DNA of 64,000 nt from Ampelomyces quisqualis (lineage: Eukaryota; Ascomycota; Dothideomycetes; Pleosporales; Phaeosphaeriaceae). The notes beneath the pieces were generated by a model. That model saw only the letters and a program-made list of their open reading frames with translations, searched no databases and was not told the DNA's origin. The position numbers and the translations under genes are program-made. How positions within the stretch are numbered: the stretch's first letter is position 1; the number at the start of each line of letters is the position of its first letter. The DNA lies in assembly GCA_018398575.1 (NCBI GenBank), contig JAGTXZ010000021.1, forward strand, positions 1,116,001 through 1,180,000, written 5' to 3'. Below are positions 32,612 through 44,672 of the stretch, in pieces.

Positions 32612-34666
32612 CTACGCTTTTGGCATAGCCTCCTTCCTGGAGACTTTAATTGTCTCGGTCTTTGCGTGCATTTTGCGCGCTACCTCGTCGGTGAGATAGT
32701 GCTCTACGTTCGGGCTCAGTAATGCCGCAATGATCAGCAGCACGCCGAATGGAAGTGTACATAGATACACGGTCCTGAAGCTTAGTGTGTACGCGTCCTT
32801 CACAGCGGTGTGCGTTGCGACGATGATTGCTGGCGAAATGCCTGGCACAGCGGAAAAGTCGCCGAGCGTGATGCTCTGGAGTAAGGATGGCAGCGAGCCC
32901 ATGGGTAAGCCGGCGGCAGTCGCGGCGGGAATGACTTTCTGGGGGATGTATTTTGCGGATTCGGTCGCGAGGATGGAGGAGTACATGCTTGTTGCGATGG
33001 CGGACAGGCCAGTGCGGATGGCGCCCATGACGCCGGTCACGAGGCCCATGTCGGCTGGGTCCCAGAGATATGCGGTGGAGGAGAGGGTGAGATTCTCGAT
33101 GTAGCCAGCGGCGATGGTACCAACAAGTAGGAGAGCGGTGGTTTGGTTGCGAGTGTTGGCGTTGGAGGCGGCAACGGCGGCGACAAAGGTGGTGGTGGTT
33201 ACGCCTGTGTATGTTAGATTGATGCTTGTCGTTGCTGCATGTACGACTCACCAGCTGCAGTCATTTGGATCTTCATGCGAGGGACATAGCGAACACCGGC
33301 ACCACCGAGAATTTGTCCAAGCAGCAGACCTCCACCTACAGCACACTACTTATGTTAGCATTAGGCGTGGCTTGAGAGCTCAAGACGACTTACCGAAAGC
33401 CAACCAATGTCAGTGATATCTGTGGTAAAGAGCGAGCTGACCATAGTCGGCCAGATGATCGAGTTCGCATAGTAGACAATCGCTGCTAGACTGGCACAAG
33501 CGACATTGGCGTTGTATTCAACATTCTTGAACAGATGCATTGGGATGAGCGGGTATTCAAGTCCAGAGTAGACCTCCCAGAAGCAGAAAGTGACCAAAGT
33601 AGCCAAGCCAGCGAATAGCGCGCCGAGCACATGGCCTGACTTCCATGGATATACAGAACCCCCCCAGTTCATTCCAATCAAAAAGACCACAAGACCCGTA
33701 GAGAACAGGAAGATGCCCACCCAATCGAGAGTCTTGAGCTGCCTCATCTTGGACTTGCCGCCCACGTGAAGCATTTCCTGTGCAGATCAGCATCGTCACG
33801 TTGAAGGGCTCTGAATCTACTTACATATGTTGGTGGGTGGTAGCAAAAGTAGTAGAGAATGATGGCAAGACCGTTGACAATTATACCCAATATGTAACAC
33901 CAACGCCATTGCAGTTCGGTGTTCAGGTATAGCGCTCGCGCAACTGGAGGGCCGAAGACGGCAAATGGTATCGATGTTGACAGTACAAGGGCGTTGACTG
34001 GACCTCGGATGCTGTTGGGTACTAGTTCACCAAGACTGATGTGGAAAGACAATTGCCCGGCGGCAGCGAGACCATTGATAGAGTTTGTGGCCTAGCGAGT
34101 CAGCGAACGTTTGTCTCGAATGATGACGAGTACATACAATCAGCATGTTGATGCTTTGGGCGCTGGCACCGATGATTGTTCCGATCAAGCCCAGTACGGA
34201 TGAAGCAATGAAGAACCTGCAGGTTAGTGATGAAGCTAATGCTTTGCGCAAGACTTACTCACCATCTACGTCCAAAGATATCTGACAAGCGACCGACGAG
34301 AGTAAATCCGATGGCGAATCCGGCCGTCCATGAGATGCCCACCCAGATGATGTTTGGCGATGGACCGATTGCAGCGTTGATGAGCGAAAGAGTGTTTGCT
34401 GGAAGGACCCATCCTAGGTAACCCGAAATTTGGGCCAAACAGGTCGCCTTTGATTCGTGAGCGTCTGTTCTACAACATCACCTGGAATTGTCACGTACGA
34501 TGACGGTGCCAATAAAGCTCACGCTCGTAAAGTACGGCCGTCCCAGATCAGCTGTGGTTCCACCAAGGGCTTCCTCGGCAATGTGATCATGGTGCAGGGC
34601 AGTACCTGCATGATTGTCAAGAGGATATTTTGTGACCCTCTGCTGGTATTGCTTCTCGTCCGCCAT
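32612..34666 (-). CDS. MFS transporter, Tri12 / DHA2-like family
   Basis: Plasma-membrane proton antiporter-type carrier. Seven exons fit: 34666-34499, 34447-34263, 34216-34138, 34091-33825, 33777-33394, 33345-33252 and 33204-32612, giving 589 aa. The cytosolic N-terminus (about 60 residues) precedes the usual 14 membrane segments. MFS signature features: the loop GFTLVGRLSDIFGRRW after TM2-3, GELVPNSIRGPVNAL, and VGGGLLLGQILGGAG in the C-terminal half. The C-terminal tail is basic (VARKMHAKTETIKVSRKEAM). The family includes trichothecene efflux pumps and siderophore/drug carriers; no toxin or siderophore genes lie nearby, so substrate is open. All junctions keep frame. Confidence 0.9.
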
Positions 34667-35247
34667 GGTGTCGTGAAAGCGTCGAGTCTGCTGGAGATGT
34701 GTTGTGAAGCGAGAGAAAAGCAATACTGGGAGAGAGACGATCTGGGGGTCTGGGGTGCTTTTTAACTCTCGCAACGAGCCACACAAGCCATGTCATCTGG
34801 AGGCCCCGGATGCATCAGGAGCGGAGATGGGGCTGAGGGTGGTCCCTGAGGCCCTAGGATTGGCAGGCCGATACCGAGGCTTTGGAACCTTTCCATATGG
34901 AGTGTCCGGCAGCCGACGTGCAGGAGGTATTTGTACTGTAGTGATCAGCTTGGCGAAAGCGAACTGACGATTGGCGCGGAAGGAGGATGTTGATGTTGAC
35001 AGGTCCGGAACGCCGGATGGTAGCGTGAGGGAGCGATCATCGTCTAATTAACGTTTCCCGCCCGCACTTCCCCGCGTCGTGGCGCGTGGTGAAGGCCCAC
35101 CAGACCCACCATCGGGCACGTGACCAGTCAGACCCACATAAAAGTGTGTATCACTGCCCGCAACGCGCCACAAGCAACAGCCCACCAGACAGACGCCGCT
35201 GACACGGCGCATGATTGAGCGGCAGGACCGCCCACGAACTGCGCACC
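34667..35247. other. divergent promoter region, MFS / RPC6
   Basis: Contains a CACGTGAC box near 35117 and a cataaaag TATA-like string near 35139, both upstream of RPC6. No gene. Confidence 0.55.
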
Positions 35248-36406
35248 ATGGCTTCTACTGCAGCGCCCTTGGCGGCCGTGAAACAAGAAGATGCCGTAGA
35301 GATGCAGAACAGCACCAGTGAAGTCGTCAGCCCTGCCGATGCCCTGTACAACAAATGCGCGGAGCGGTCGCAGGGCACCGTCTTCTTCCAGCGCGATCTG
35401 TCCAACATGCAGGTGGCTGAGACCATCGGAGAGCTGACGCTGCTGCTGCAAGACCTTTGCGACAGGCATTTGCTGAAGCTCATGACCCTCGAGGGCGAGC
35501 CTTGCTGGAAGCTCCGGTCGCGCCCAGACGCCGACAAGTGTGTTCACCTCACGGCACGTGTCGCGCGTCTTTCGTGCTGACCATGAATGCAGACTGCGAC
35601 GACTGACCCCCGACGAACGTCTCCTCTACCACCATATCGACCAAGTGCAAGCCGAGGGAATCTGGTCCAAAGCGCTGCGCATGCGCACGAACGTCACCCA
35701 ACAAGTCTTGACAAAATGTCTGAAAAGCCTCGAGTCCAAGGAGTTGGTCCAGTCGGTCATGAGTGTCAAGTTCCCGAATCGGAAGATGTATCTCTTGAAG
35801 CACCTGCGGCCCTCGGAAGACATTGCTGGTGGACCATGGCAGTCTGAGGGGGACTTTGACACCGCACTCATCGACGCAATATCGAGCGCCATTGCGCAAC
35901 ACATCGAGAATGAAACCTGCACAAAAGTGCCAGGGAACTGGAACGCCTACGGACAACATGACGGAGCAGCTGAAATCGCCCACAAGAAGGCGCTGGTCAA
36001 CGGCGTGCGAGACATCGAGGATGCACCGGCAGTCCAGCCCTACCAGTCCGCGAGAGATGCCAATTCGTCCAAACTGGTCCACAAAAACAGCCCGCAATAC
36101 CCCACCGCTGCCTCTGTTGCAACCTGGCTCAACTCGAAAGAAGTCTTGAGAGGCAAGACTTGTCGAGAAGATGACATGGAACAGCTACTGGAAATGATGG
36201 TTCTCGACGGGCGCTTGGAGAAGATATCGGGCACCAACTACCGAACCGTATTGACCACGACGGATAGCAAGGTGTACAATGGCTTCGTCGATGCGCCTTG
36301 CGGTAATTGTCCAGTGTTTGATCTTTGCGGAGACGAGGGAGAAATTTCAGCGAGGACATGCGTCTACTTTGGGCAGTGGCTCGAAACTCAGTCTGAGGAG
36401 GTTTGA
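35248..36406 (+). CDS. RPC34: RNA polymerase III subunit RPC6 (RPC34/POLR3F)
   Basis: Subunit of the Pol III initiation trimer that contacts TFIIIB and helps open promoters of tRNA and 5S genes. Exons 35248-35537 and 35593-36406 give 367 aa. Tandem winged-helix domains occupy about 30-190 (LRRLTPDERLLYHHIDQVQA; SVMSVKFPNRKMYLLKHLRP). The third, C-terminal winged-helix segment contains YPTAASVATWLNSKEVLRGK. Cys333, Cys336, Cys342 and Cys353 (CGNCPVFDLC and after) match the 4Fe-4S cluster ligands known from human POLR3F. The start has ACCATGG context. Length and domain order are normal. Confidence 0.95.
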
Positions 36407-36723
36407 TCTATTTCACCAAAAGCATAGCGACCGGCGCTGGGCATCTTCATGCGTTTACCGTCTTCGGACCAGCTCACAGTCAACAGGCTGCAAATTTCTC
36501 GAGACAGTACAACTATATGACGATTTGGTACTCTCAGCCGTGTCCGCTGCTAACTCAGTGATGCTTTCCTCAAACCGTTGCTCCTGCTCTTCTTCTTGGT
36601 GTTAGCGCGCCGTCATGTGCACTAGAGCTCCTGGCTTTCGACCTTCGCCATCCTTCCTACCAATGGCGACCTGATTAGTGTACGCGCTCCATAACCCACG
36701 ACTGTTATAGCCCAGCGGCAACC
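36407..36723. other. intergenic, no gene seen
   Basis: Short spacer between RPC6 and the predicted membrane protein; nothing recognised. Confidence 0.5.
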
Positions 36724-37915
36724 ATGACTCACGGTCACCAACTGAACCGTACCATCATGTCCAAGATGAGTCGGTCCCTCATCGAGAAAACAATCGTCGT
36801 CCACCAGCTCATCTTAATCGCTGCCCTCATCCTCATACCACTCCTCACATGGCACATAGCCACGCTGAAGTTTTTCGAGGATTATCGGATGCAGGATGAC
36901 AAGGAGCGCATCACCAAGAAACAAATGCTAGTGGGAATCGAGGAGATGATGACGAAGAAGGAATTATCGAGGTCGAAAACAGCATTGTGGGCTGTAGTCT
37001 GGATATTCGTGGGTGGCAATGCCGCGACGAGAAGCACTACGATGAAGGTTCGGAGATTGACTGATGAAACAGACTTCATGCGACATCTTATACGCGCTGT
37101 GGTATCTGGGCCGGTGTCAGAACCGGCTACATCCAGAGATGGGTAAAAAAGTGAGGAGTGCAGAAATTGCGAGTGCAGTCCCCGCGTTCGACGATCGGAC
37201 TTTGCAGGCTGGCGAGCAACGACCCGAACCAAACGGCCTCAGAGTCTACTTTCTACACCCCAATATCTGGACGTACATCTGTCGATTTCGCCATGTTGCT
37301 CTCCAGCTGCTACCACTGGCCTGCGACATCAGCATGGTCTCCATCCCGACGTTCCATGTATACACGTCCCTCAGCCTGATCGATCCAAGTCTTGCTATTT
37401 GCGACACTGATGAAGTGGACCGGTTTCCGACCTCGGAGCTACCTAAAATATCATTTGTGAATTATTCCCATCAGGTCAAGTTCAGCCTCAGAGAGAGATG
37501 TGAGAGATACGTTTTCAACTTTACCGTCGCAAGTGGCTTCTCCAGTGCCGTGGCGGCTTTACTGGCAGCCTTGCATCTTGCGTCTTTACTATGCCGATTC
37601 ATCGACATGGCTTATACTCTCAAAGCGAGGATGGATCACACGGCAAATCGAGTTACTGTGAACCAAGTCCAAGTAGCGGAAGCTCAATGGCATGTTCAGC
37701 CTCGCGACATCGACATCCACGCTCGAGGGCAAGCTCCATCAGAGAGTCCAGGTCGACTGACTGTCATCAGCGAGGAAGAGCAAAGCATTGGAGGCGGGCT
37801 GACGCGTAGGAGGCGGGCGGATCATTCAAGGAGTGGTGAGAGTGGGGTGTCTAGAGTTGATTTTGGGGCTCAAGGGAGACGTGAAGAAGGGTTCTTGGAG
37901 TGCTTGATGCCGTGA
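36724..37915 (+). CDS. predicted multi-pass membrane protein, unrecognised
   Basis: Proposed exons 36724-37008 and 37073-37915 (intron GTGGGT to GAAACAG, branch TTGAC) give 375 aa. This join turns two half-segments into one clean membrane helix (KTALWAVVWIF-TSCDILYALWYL), which supports it. Other hydrophobic segments: LILIAALILIPLLTWHIATL (about 29-48), a weaker one around HVALQLLPLACDISMVSIP, and AVAALLAALHLASLLCRF (about 255-275). The C-terminus is cytosolic-looking, Ser/Arg-rich. No family recognised and no conserved catalytic pattern. Alternative: two unrelated ORFs. The first ATG (MTHGHQLNRTIMSKM) has two further ATGs close by. Confidence 0.55.
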
Positions 37916-38025
37916 GGAGAATTGAGAAGATCGCTGACGAGATCAAGGAAATGCTGGTGAAAAAAAAGCTCTTGTAAGCCTCGGTTTGATCGTGGAGATG
38001 GTATTTTGCCTGGGTAGACCACGAG

Positions 38026-38085
38026 TATCACCATACCAAGCATCACCATACCAAGCATCACCATACCAAGCATCACCATACCAAG
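38026..38085. repeat. 15-base minisatellite, 4 copies
   Basis: Unit catcaccataccaag repeated four times in perfect register, the first copy with one changed base at its 5' end. Confidence 0.92.
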
Positions 38086-38141
38086 CCAACCCCTGGCAGC
38101 TACAGTGGGACTTGGACGTTGATGCTTCCCGAGGTCAGTGT

Positions 38142-38147
38142 CACGTG
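38142..38147. promoter_or_regulatory. CACGTG, candidate Pho4/NUC-1 site
   Basis: Palindromic CACGTG about 295 bases before the alkaline phosphatase ATG. Pho4/NUC-1 activates phosphate-starvation genes through CACGTG; a link here is inference. Confidence 0.35.
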
Positions 38148-38438
38148 AACGAGAGCCTGGGCAGATACTCATGTCACGCCTCAGGCTACCGTGAAGCATT
38201 TTGGGTACAACCAATCCATCATGTGAGTGACGTTGCTGATCATGCATCGTAAGTAATGCGGGAAATGCGCCAAGCCAGCGCCTTGCCGCTTGCGATCATG
38301 TGACTGAACGTCAGCTGCTGGTCCGCTTCCGACCTAGAAACTATTACTATGCGGCCGTGGGCAAACGCCCACGCTCCTTTAGCAATCTTTCCTTTTTCAC
38401 GTACCTCTTGAGCCCGCCGGCGCTCGATCTCCAACAAC

Positions 38439-40526
38439 ATGCCAGGCTCCCGGCCCCTCCTCGCGAGTCGCGCATCGAGCGACACCAGCGGCGACCGCGA
38501 CGTCCTCGAAGAGCACGCCCTGCTCACCGGCGAACGCACACAACGTGCCGAATCCGGACCGCGAACATGGAAGTTCTGGCGGGAAATCGGTCTCTTCGTA
38601 TGGGCTGTAGTCGCCACAGCAGCCGTTATCATCCTCGCAGTCGTATACCAGAATCATACAGATACGAAGCCTAGCAGGCCACACCCGGCCGGCAAGCGCA
38701 ACCTGATCTTCATGGTCTCGGATGGAATGGGACCTACGAGTTTGAGCTTGACGAGGAGCTTCATGCAGTTTCAGAACGGCAAGCCGTTCAGCGAACAACT
38801 CGTCATCGACCAGCACCTCATCGGACAGTCGCGGACACGCTCGTCATCTTCGCTGATTACGGATTCGGCTGCTGGCGCTACGGCGTTTTCGTGCGGAAAG
38901 AAGAGCTACAATGGCGCTATTTCTGTCACGCCAGACCACGAGCCCTGCGGAACAGTGCTCGAAGCGGCCAAGAGGGCCAACTACATGACGGGCCTGGTAG
39001 TGACGACGCGAATCACAGACGCAACGCCAGCGTGCTTCGCGGCGCATGTAAACATGCGGCAAGAAGAGGATCGCATTGCTGAGCAGATGGTTGGAGACTA
39101 CCCATTAGGTCGCGTAGTCGATTTGATGCTCGGTGGTGGACGCTGTCACTTCCTGCCAAACTCGAGTGTTCTGAATTCGTGCCGTGCGGACAACAGGAAT
39201 GTTGTTGCGCTCGCCGAGGAGAAGGGATACAACTACATCGATAATCGTGATGATTTCGACAAGTTGCGAAAGGGAGCGGGTCTGAAGTTGCCCATGCTGG
39301 GTCTCTTTGCTGATACGGATATTCCGTATGAGATTGATCGACGCCACGAGACTGACGTTTATCCGTCGCTCAAGGAGATGGCTGTGACTGCTTTAAAGGC
39401 GCTGAGCGAGGCATCGCGGAATAGCGATAAAGGCTTCTTTGTGATGATCGAAGGTAGCAGAATTGAGGCAAGAAACTCCTGGTACAAGATCTTTGTTGTG
39501 ACTCGAAGTCAATACTTGCTAGAGAGACTGAAATGCCCTTGATAGGCATTTCAATCCATAGCTAAGATGACTTTGAACTAGCAAGATTAAGTACATCCGT
39601 CTTTGAAAACCTTGCTAACATTTTCTAGTACGTGTTCCGTAACGTTAATGTATAGAAAGGTAAATGCACAGACCTTGAGGACATACACTAACCTAGTACC
39701 CCTACTTTTAGTCATGCTGGACACCACAATGATCCTGCGGCTCAGGTTCACGAAGTTCTGGCCTATGATGAGACAATCGCTGCCGTGCTCGAGTTCATCA
39801 AGAACGAGGAAACCGAGACAATCATGGTCTCTACATCGGACCACGAAACCGGCGGACTAGCCACCGCACGTCGTGCGTCCCCTCTCCCTTCAATGTATCC
39901 TCCCAGCACATCTGACACGCAACCCAGAACTCCACGCCACCTACCCCGAATACGTCTGGTACCCCTCCCCCCTCGCCAACGCCTCTTTCTCCGCCGAACG
40001 CATGGCCCTCCGCTACCTCCAATATCTCACCTCTGAGCCCACCAACGACCAAAAGCACAACTTCATCGCCGACGAACTCCAGGATGGCCTAGGTATCTTT
40101 GACGCCACCGACGATGAAATCAATAACCTCGTCAAAACACCCGCTACAGCCCTCTACCAATACGCAGACATGGTCTCGCGCCGCAGCCAAACTGGCTGGT
40201 CCTCCCACGGCCACTCCGGCGCAGACGTGAATATCTACTCCTCAAACCCAAAAGCTGCGGCCGCGCTGGCGGGGAATCATGAGAACACAGAAGTTGGAGA
40301 GTTTTTGCGCACGTATCTCGATGTTGACGTCGATGCCGTGACGAAGGAATTGAGAGAGCAAGGCACGAATCTCAAAGTGCTGAACCACCAAGACGAGGAG
40401 GTTAGTTGGATGGGGAAAATCCCCGAAGATGGGGAGAGGCTGGACGGGCAGAATCATTTGACATATGCAGGCGATTTTAGAAAGAGGCATTTGTTGCACG
40501 GAGCCGCGTGTGATTGTGGACTTTAA
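38439..40526 (+). CDS. vacuolar-type alkaline phosphatase (PHO8-like), with insertion at a splice junction
   Basis: Type II membrane phosphomonoesterase: cytosolic N-terminus, one membrane segment at about 50-71 (LFVWAVVATAAVIILAVVY), lumenal catalytic domain. Metal ligand Asp95 (VSDGMG), nucleophile Ser143 (TDSAAGATA), VMIEGSRI, DHETGG and the His of HGHSGADV are present. Exons: 38439 to about 39466, 39712-39869, 39928-40526. The codon for the essential Asp of the EGSRIDHAGH motif is split by the first intron (GA/T). A proper donor GTACGT sits at 39628, but about 161 extra bases (39467-39627) separate it from the exon. The only in-frame splice I find (donor at 39482) would read RIEARNSCHAGH and lose that Asp. 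The gene may be inactive or depend on unusual splicing. Confidence 0.85.
39467..39627. mobile_element. probable ~161-base insertion in the alkaline phosphatase gene
   Basis: Placed exactly between exon 1 and a canonical intron (39628-39711: GTACGT, CTAAC branch, TTTTAG). It contains nested inverted repeats: acttgctag (near 39512) pairs with ctagcaag (near 39579), and gaaatgcc with ggcatttc (39530-39553). Target duplication and terminal repeats are not clear, so a mobile origin is a hypothesis. Confidence 0.4.
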
Positions 40527-42098
40527 TTGCGAAAAAAGAGCTTCGAATTTTACCGCGTGATTATCATCTTTCCGAGGCGTTTCCGCGTGTTGCAACTAGA
40601 GTGGAAACTTGAGCGGAGCCATAAGAGCCCTGCACAAGTCTCTATTCCAAACCCCCTTCCTTCTCGACGGTTCGGAACGCGAACAAGAATCATCACTCCT
40701 CTCTTCCCCCATGTCGAATACCACTTCTTACCTTTCAATTTAGTAGTTGTTTACCCCCACTTTGTACACCTTTTCCAGTAAGCTTCACATATACTTACTT
40801 TCGCGTGTAGAGTCTTGACGCGCCGCTGAAGCTACACATACTTAATCCATCCCGCATAACAACTTGGTAACCCCTTGAATGATCCTGGCTTGCTCCACGT
40901 ATACAGCGACATGTGTATATCGAGAAGTATAGCCTGCATTTTCCCTGTCTACCTCGGTGTTGCGGGTAGAGCAGGCTGCTGCTTGTATATCTTTGTACGG
41001 CAGAACTTTCTTCAAAACACACTTTTTCGAGAGAGATTTCTCGCAGCGAGAGTGTACGTTTAATGTTCGAGTTGGATTTGGGCTAGTCCCTAGAGCTGCT
41101 GCACGTGATGTGGAGCTGTTTGGAGCTGTGCGATTGTTGATGTTGGGTGTGGTGTGTATGGTATATGACGGGCTATTTTTAAACGAAAAACTTGCTGGAT
41201 AGGTTGGTGAATAGACTTGGCCGAGTGAGCGAAGATTGAGGGGAAGATTGGTTGGTGTTGTGGTGTTGCTAGTTTGAGAGGTCGCGATTGAGGGAAGGGT
41301 GTGATTCAGTTTCCTCATCTAGATTCTAGCATGACATAGTGAGAGGTGCGAATGTTAGTATGAAGAGACATTTGAATGGGGACTGAGATACTTAATCAGT
41401 AACGGGTTTGATCCGTGGCTCGACTGATTCTTTAGTTGGTTAAGGGGATGCCTGGCCATGGTAGGATCTGGTGATCTTCGCGTCGCACAGGACTTGGGTC
41501 GCCTTTGGAATTGGCGCTATGTATCCGCGTTGTTGTTAATTACATATGAATTTCATCTATGATCCCACATGGCTAAGTTCCTGAAAGCGTCTTCGCCATA
41601 TGCTATGGATAATGGGGCAAGCTTATGTCGGTCGTGGTTCATCCAGCATCGCGGAAGCTCTGCAAGTTTCCCCCGTATCATGTCCCGCAGTACAAGCCTA
41701 TGAGCGCATATCACTCCTCAGAAGCTGGGTGGCGATGAAACTCCAACTCACTGTGGCTGATATCGGTGGACCTTTTCGCCCCCACATCATGCAGCCGTGC
41801 CCCAATTACCATACACACAAGTGTCGCCACCCACTTCTTAGCCTACGTTCGATAGGCCACCCATGCATGATCCTTCAAATAGGAACCACACAATACTGCG
41901 TTTCAGATCGATCTTGCTCCCACATATCCTCGTTCAGCCTTGCGTTACTTTCACTACACCTTTGTTTCGTCCTCGGGTTCCATCAGTTGCAAACCATGAA
42001 TCTTTAGTCGACCAATCGATTCCTACTCTGCTTTTTTCATACGCGCATATAAAACCATCTCGTCCCCTTACATCGTGGAAAATCCATCTAGAGCTACA
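40527..42098. other. intergenic, no gene seen
   Basis: About 1.6 kb. ORFs up to 158 codons exist (40842-41318 minus, 41600-42007 plus) but are low complexity or lack any family pattern. Confidence 0.5.
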
Positions 42099-43077
42099 AT
42101 GATACTCGCCACACGACTGACTTGCACTCTGCTTGCACTTATTTCCTTGACACGGGCACAGGACGCTCAACTACCCATACCATGTTGCGATATCAACCCC
42201 GCCGACGTACCCACATCGGACAAAGAGTCCTGGTGCAACGCAAACCAAAATTCGTGCGTTGATGCGTGCGGTGGGCAAGGACAAATCAGATCCAATGCAA
42301 ACATGTGCAATACTGTATATAGTCAGCTCTACGTGTACTGGCCTCTCTTTACTGATTTTAATTTCCAAGGACTCGCTCGTATACACGTGTAGATGCAACT
42401 CGGGCATTCAACCCGATCTCCGGCCGTACACCCAGAGTGTACCTGCCCAAAAGTGCCGGTTTTGGTACGGTAAATGTCAAACAGCAGCCGTCAATAATGC
42501 CGAGAGAAGTGCATGTGTGACTGCTCGCGACACTACTTGCGGGGCGAGAGAAGTGGGCTCGGTTGTTAATTCGACCAGCTTTCTGTTGCGTTCATCAACT
42601 TCAGCAATTTCAACCCGGTCTGTGGGAGCCTCGTCAAGTTTGACAAGCGCAAGTCCGAGCGCATCCGTCAACAACACCGCTGCGTCACAGAGCTCAAGCG
42701 TACCAGCTGGCACGATCGTCGGTATTATTGTTGGATCTGTCGGAGGCATCATTATACTCTTAGTCTTCGTATACCTGTACAGACGACACAAGAAGAGGAA
42801 AACTGCAGCAAAACAAGACATCTCGTCAACCACGTACGAGAAACCAGAACTTTATGGTACGCCCGCAAAGGTCCTACATGTCGAGATGCCAGGGGGGAAG
42901 GGTGACGATGCATTTCCGTATGTCGCTCGTAATGTGGAATTACCTGGAGAAGGAAAATACAGCGCGTCGGAGCTTCAAGCTACGACGCCGGCGGCTCAAT
43001 TAGGGACTCACTCACCTTGTGGTGCAAGAAATGAAGATAGGAGTTTTGGAGATAGGAATGTGACTGGGCAACACTGA
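42099..43077 (+). CDS. DUF7707-type secreted/membrane-anchored Cys-rich protein
   Basis: Exons 42099-42314 and 42370-43077 give 307 aa. Residues 1-20 are a signal peptide (MILATRLTCTLLALISLTRA). The ectodomain has the Cys pattern I associate with fungal DUF7707 (CCDINPADV; WCNANQNSCVDACGG; YTCRCNSGIQPDL; KCRFWYGKC). A Ser/Thr-rich stalk (about 135-190) follows. One membrane helix (VGIIVGSVGGIIILLVFVYL, about 205-227) and a basic cytosolic tail (RRHKKRKTAA) follow. The layout resembles a cell-surface sensor or wall-associated protein; ligand unknown. The ATG at 42099 is chosen because the signal peptide begins there. Confidence 0.85.
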
Positions 43078-44672
43078 AATTGAATCTGTGCACTTTTTCC
43101 TTAATTTGAGGGTCGATCTGGCAGTACAGAGGTCGTTTCTAGTTTGGACAACTTGTTTTCGTCACTGCGAAAAATACGACAAACATGATGAACACCAGAG
43201 CATACAAAGCCGCCGCTAGCAGGACCTGCTACTCGATGAAGTTGAAGATCATGAGTAAGGCGAATTCAACATGGAAGCAAGGTCCTGGAGCGCGTTGCTG
43301 AGTCTAACTCATAACCCTCGTGGCAGTGGCGTACTACTACGGAAAGTCCCTGCTTCCTCATCTTTTTTCCCTTGATTCAACGATTATGCCTCTGATATTC
43401 GCGTGCGCTTTGACTTGATGCAGCGCACTACTGTTCAAAGTCAAGCCGTCCCATACAACACTACTGCCGTCATGCGCTTTGGAGAGAAGGTAAGAAAATG
43501 ATTAGAGTCTACAACTGTTTCTTCAAGCACCTTGCATGTCTCCAGCAGCTCTTCTTTGTTTGTAAGGTCTGGTGCCCATGCCATGTATGTTTGTTGGATC
43601 TTGGTGCAGCTGCTTTGGGCTAGAGTATCTTGCTGTGCGATAGGAAAGTTTCTGAGCAAGAGATCAGATCGTGATACCAAGAGGATTATTTGATGGAAAT
43701 TGGATAGATAGAAAGAAAAGCGCATGCAGGATACAGCAAACTCGTTGTAGGTTTAAGTAACTAAGAATACAGCGCCGTTGGATAAGGCTCTCTCGCTTGG
43801 CGCTCAAAATATTTTCGTTGATAGTGTCTTGGCTCCTAGAATACTAACTGATAATGATACCGTGTAATGGAACATGTACGTATCTTTCTTGTATTGATTG
43901 GGTCGCTCAGAATAGAGCTTTTGCTCTCCGCCATAGCGACATTGTCACATTATGCTCTGAAGTACATGTGATGTCAAACCAGCACAGAATGGCACCACAT
44001 CGCAAGGCTCGGGAATAATGTTAATCTAAGAAGGAACAGGTTTTGGTCAAGAGTGGAACAGTATAAATTTGGTGTTGATGTTGCAAAGCAAGCGTTAACA
44101 CAATTTAAACTTCACTGATGACCTGCCTAACGATGTTATTGCTACACCCTATTTTGAACAGGCCTAGCAATGATTTGAGATTAGCTTATACAGGCCAGTC
44201 GTTACTACTTGTTGGTAGGCTTCTCAAATCTGGACTGACCTTAAAAGCTACACGCAGTACCACTTCCTGGCACATCCGAGTAATACCGACTGGATCTAAG
44301 AGCAGACTTTTACTGGCACTAATATGATGTAAGTTGAGTTGACTCGAACTATAGTGGCAACGTGGAAATATGTCTGGAAGGCGAAGAAGCTGTGCTAGAC
44401 AGTGATTTAGCGTACAGTCGTCCGATCACGCACACGCAACCTGGTCAATATCACTTTTAGTTAGAAAGGTTAAGATAATAACTCTAGGGCCATGCGTAAG
44501 ATAGATTTCAGAGCATCTTGTCCATTATTGTCGTTTGCTAGCTTGTTGGACCGGGTGCTCTGATTGGTCCTCAGGTTTGGCGTTGCGCTAGTACTTCGAC
44601 CATGAAAGCCCAACCCGGCAGCTTCTTTCACACAACAAAACTCCAGAATGTCCGTCGCCCAGATCACCCAGT
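43078..44672. other. intergenic, no gene seen
   Basis: About 1.6 kb of fairly AT-rich sequence. ORFs (for example 43441-43725 minus, 44118-44327 plus) show no family features. A short upstream ATG at 44648 opens a different frame just before the kinase-like gene. Confidence 0.5.

Larger units (their letters stand above)
37916..38438. other. intergenic with 15-base minisatellite and CACGTG box
   Basis: Upstream region of the alkaline phosphatase. Holds a four-copy 15-base repeat and a CACGTG at 38142-38147. An ORF across the repeat (37986-38252) is probably not a gene. Confidence 0.55.

Noticed and set aside
37986..38252. 88-codon ORF with ASPYQ repeats as a gene
   Set aside because: Its apparent coding quality comes from the 15-base minisatellite; no other feature supports it.
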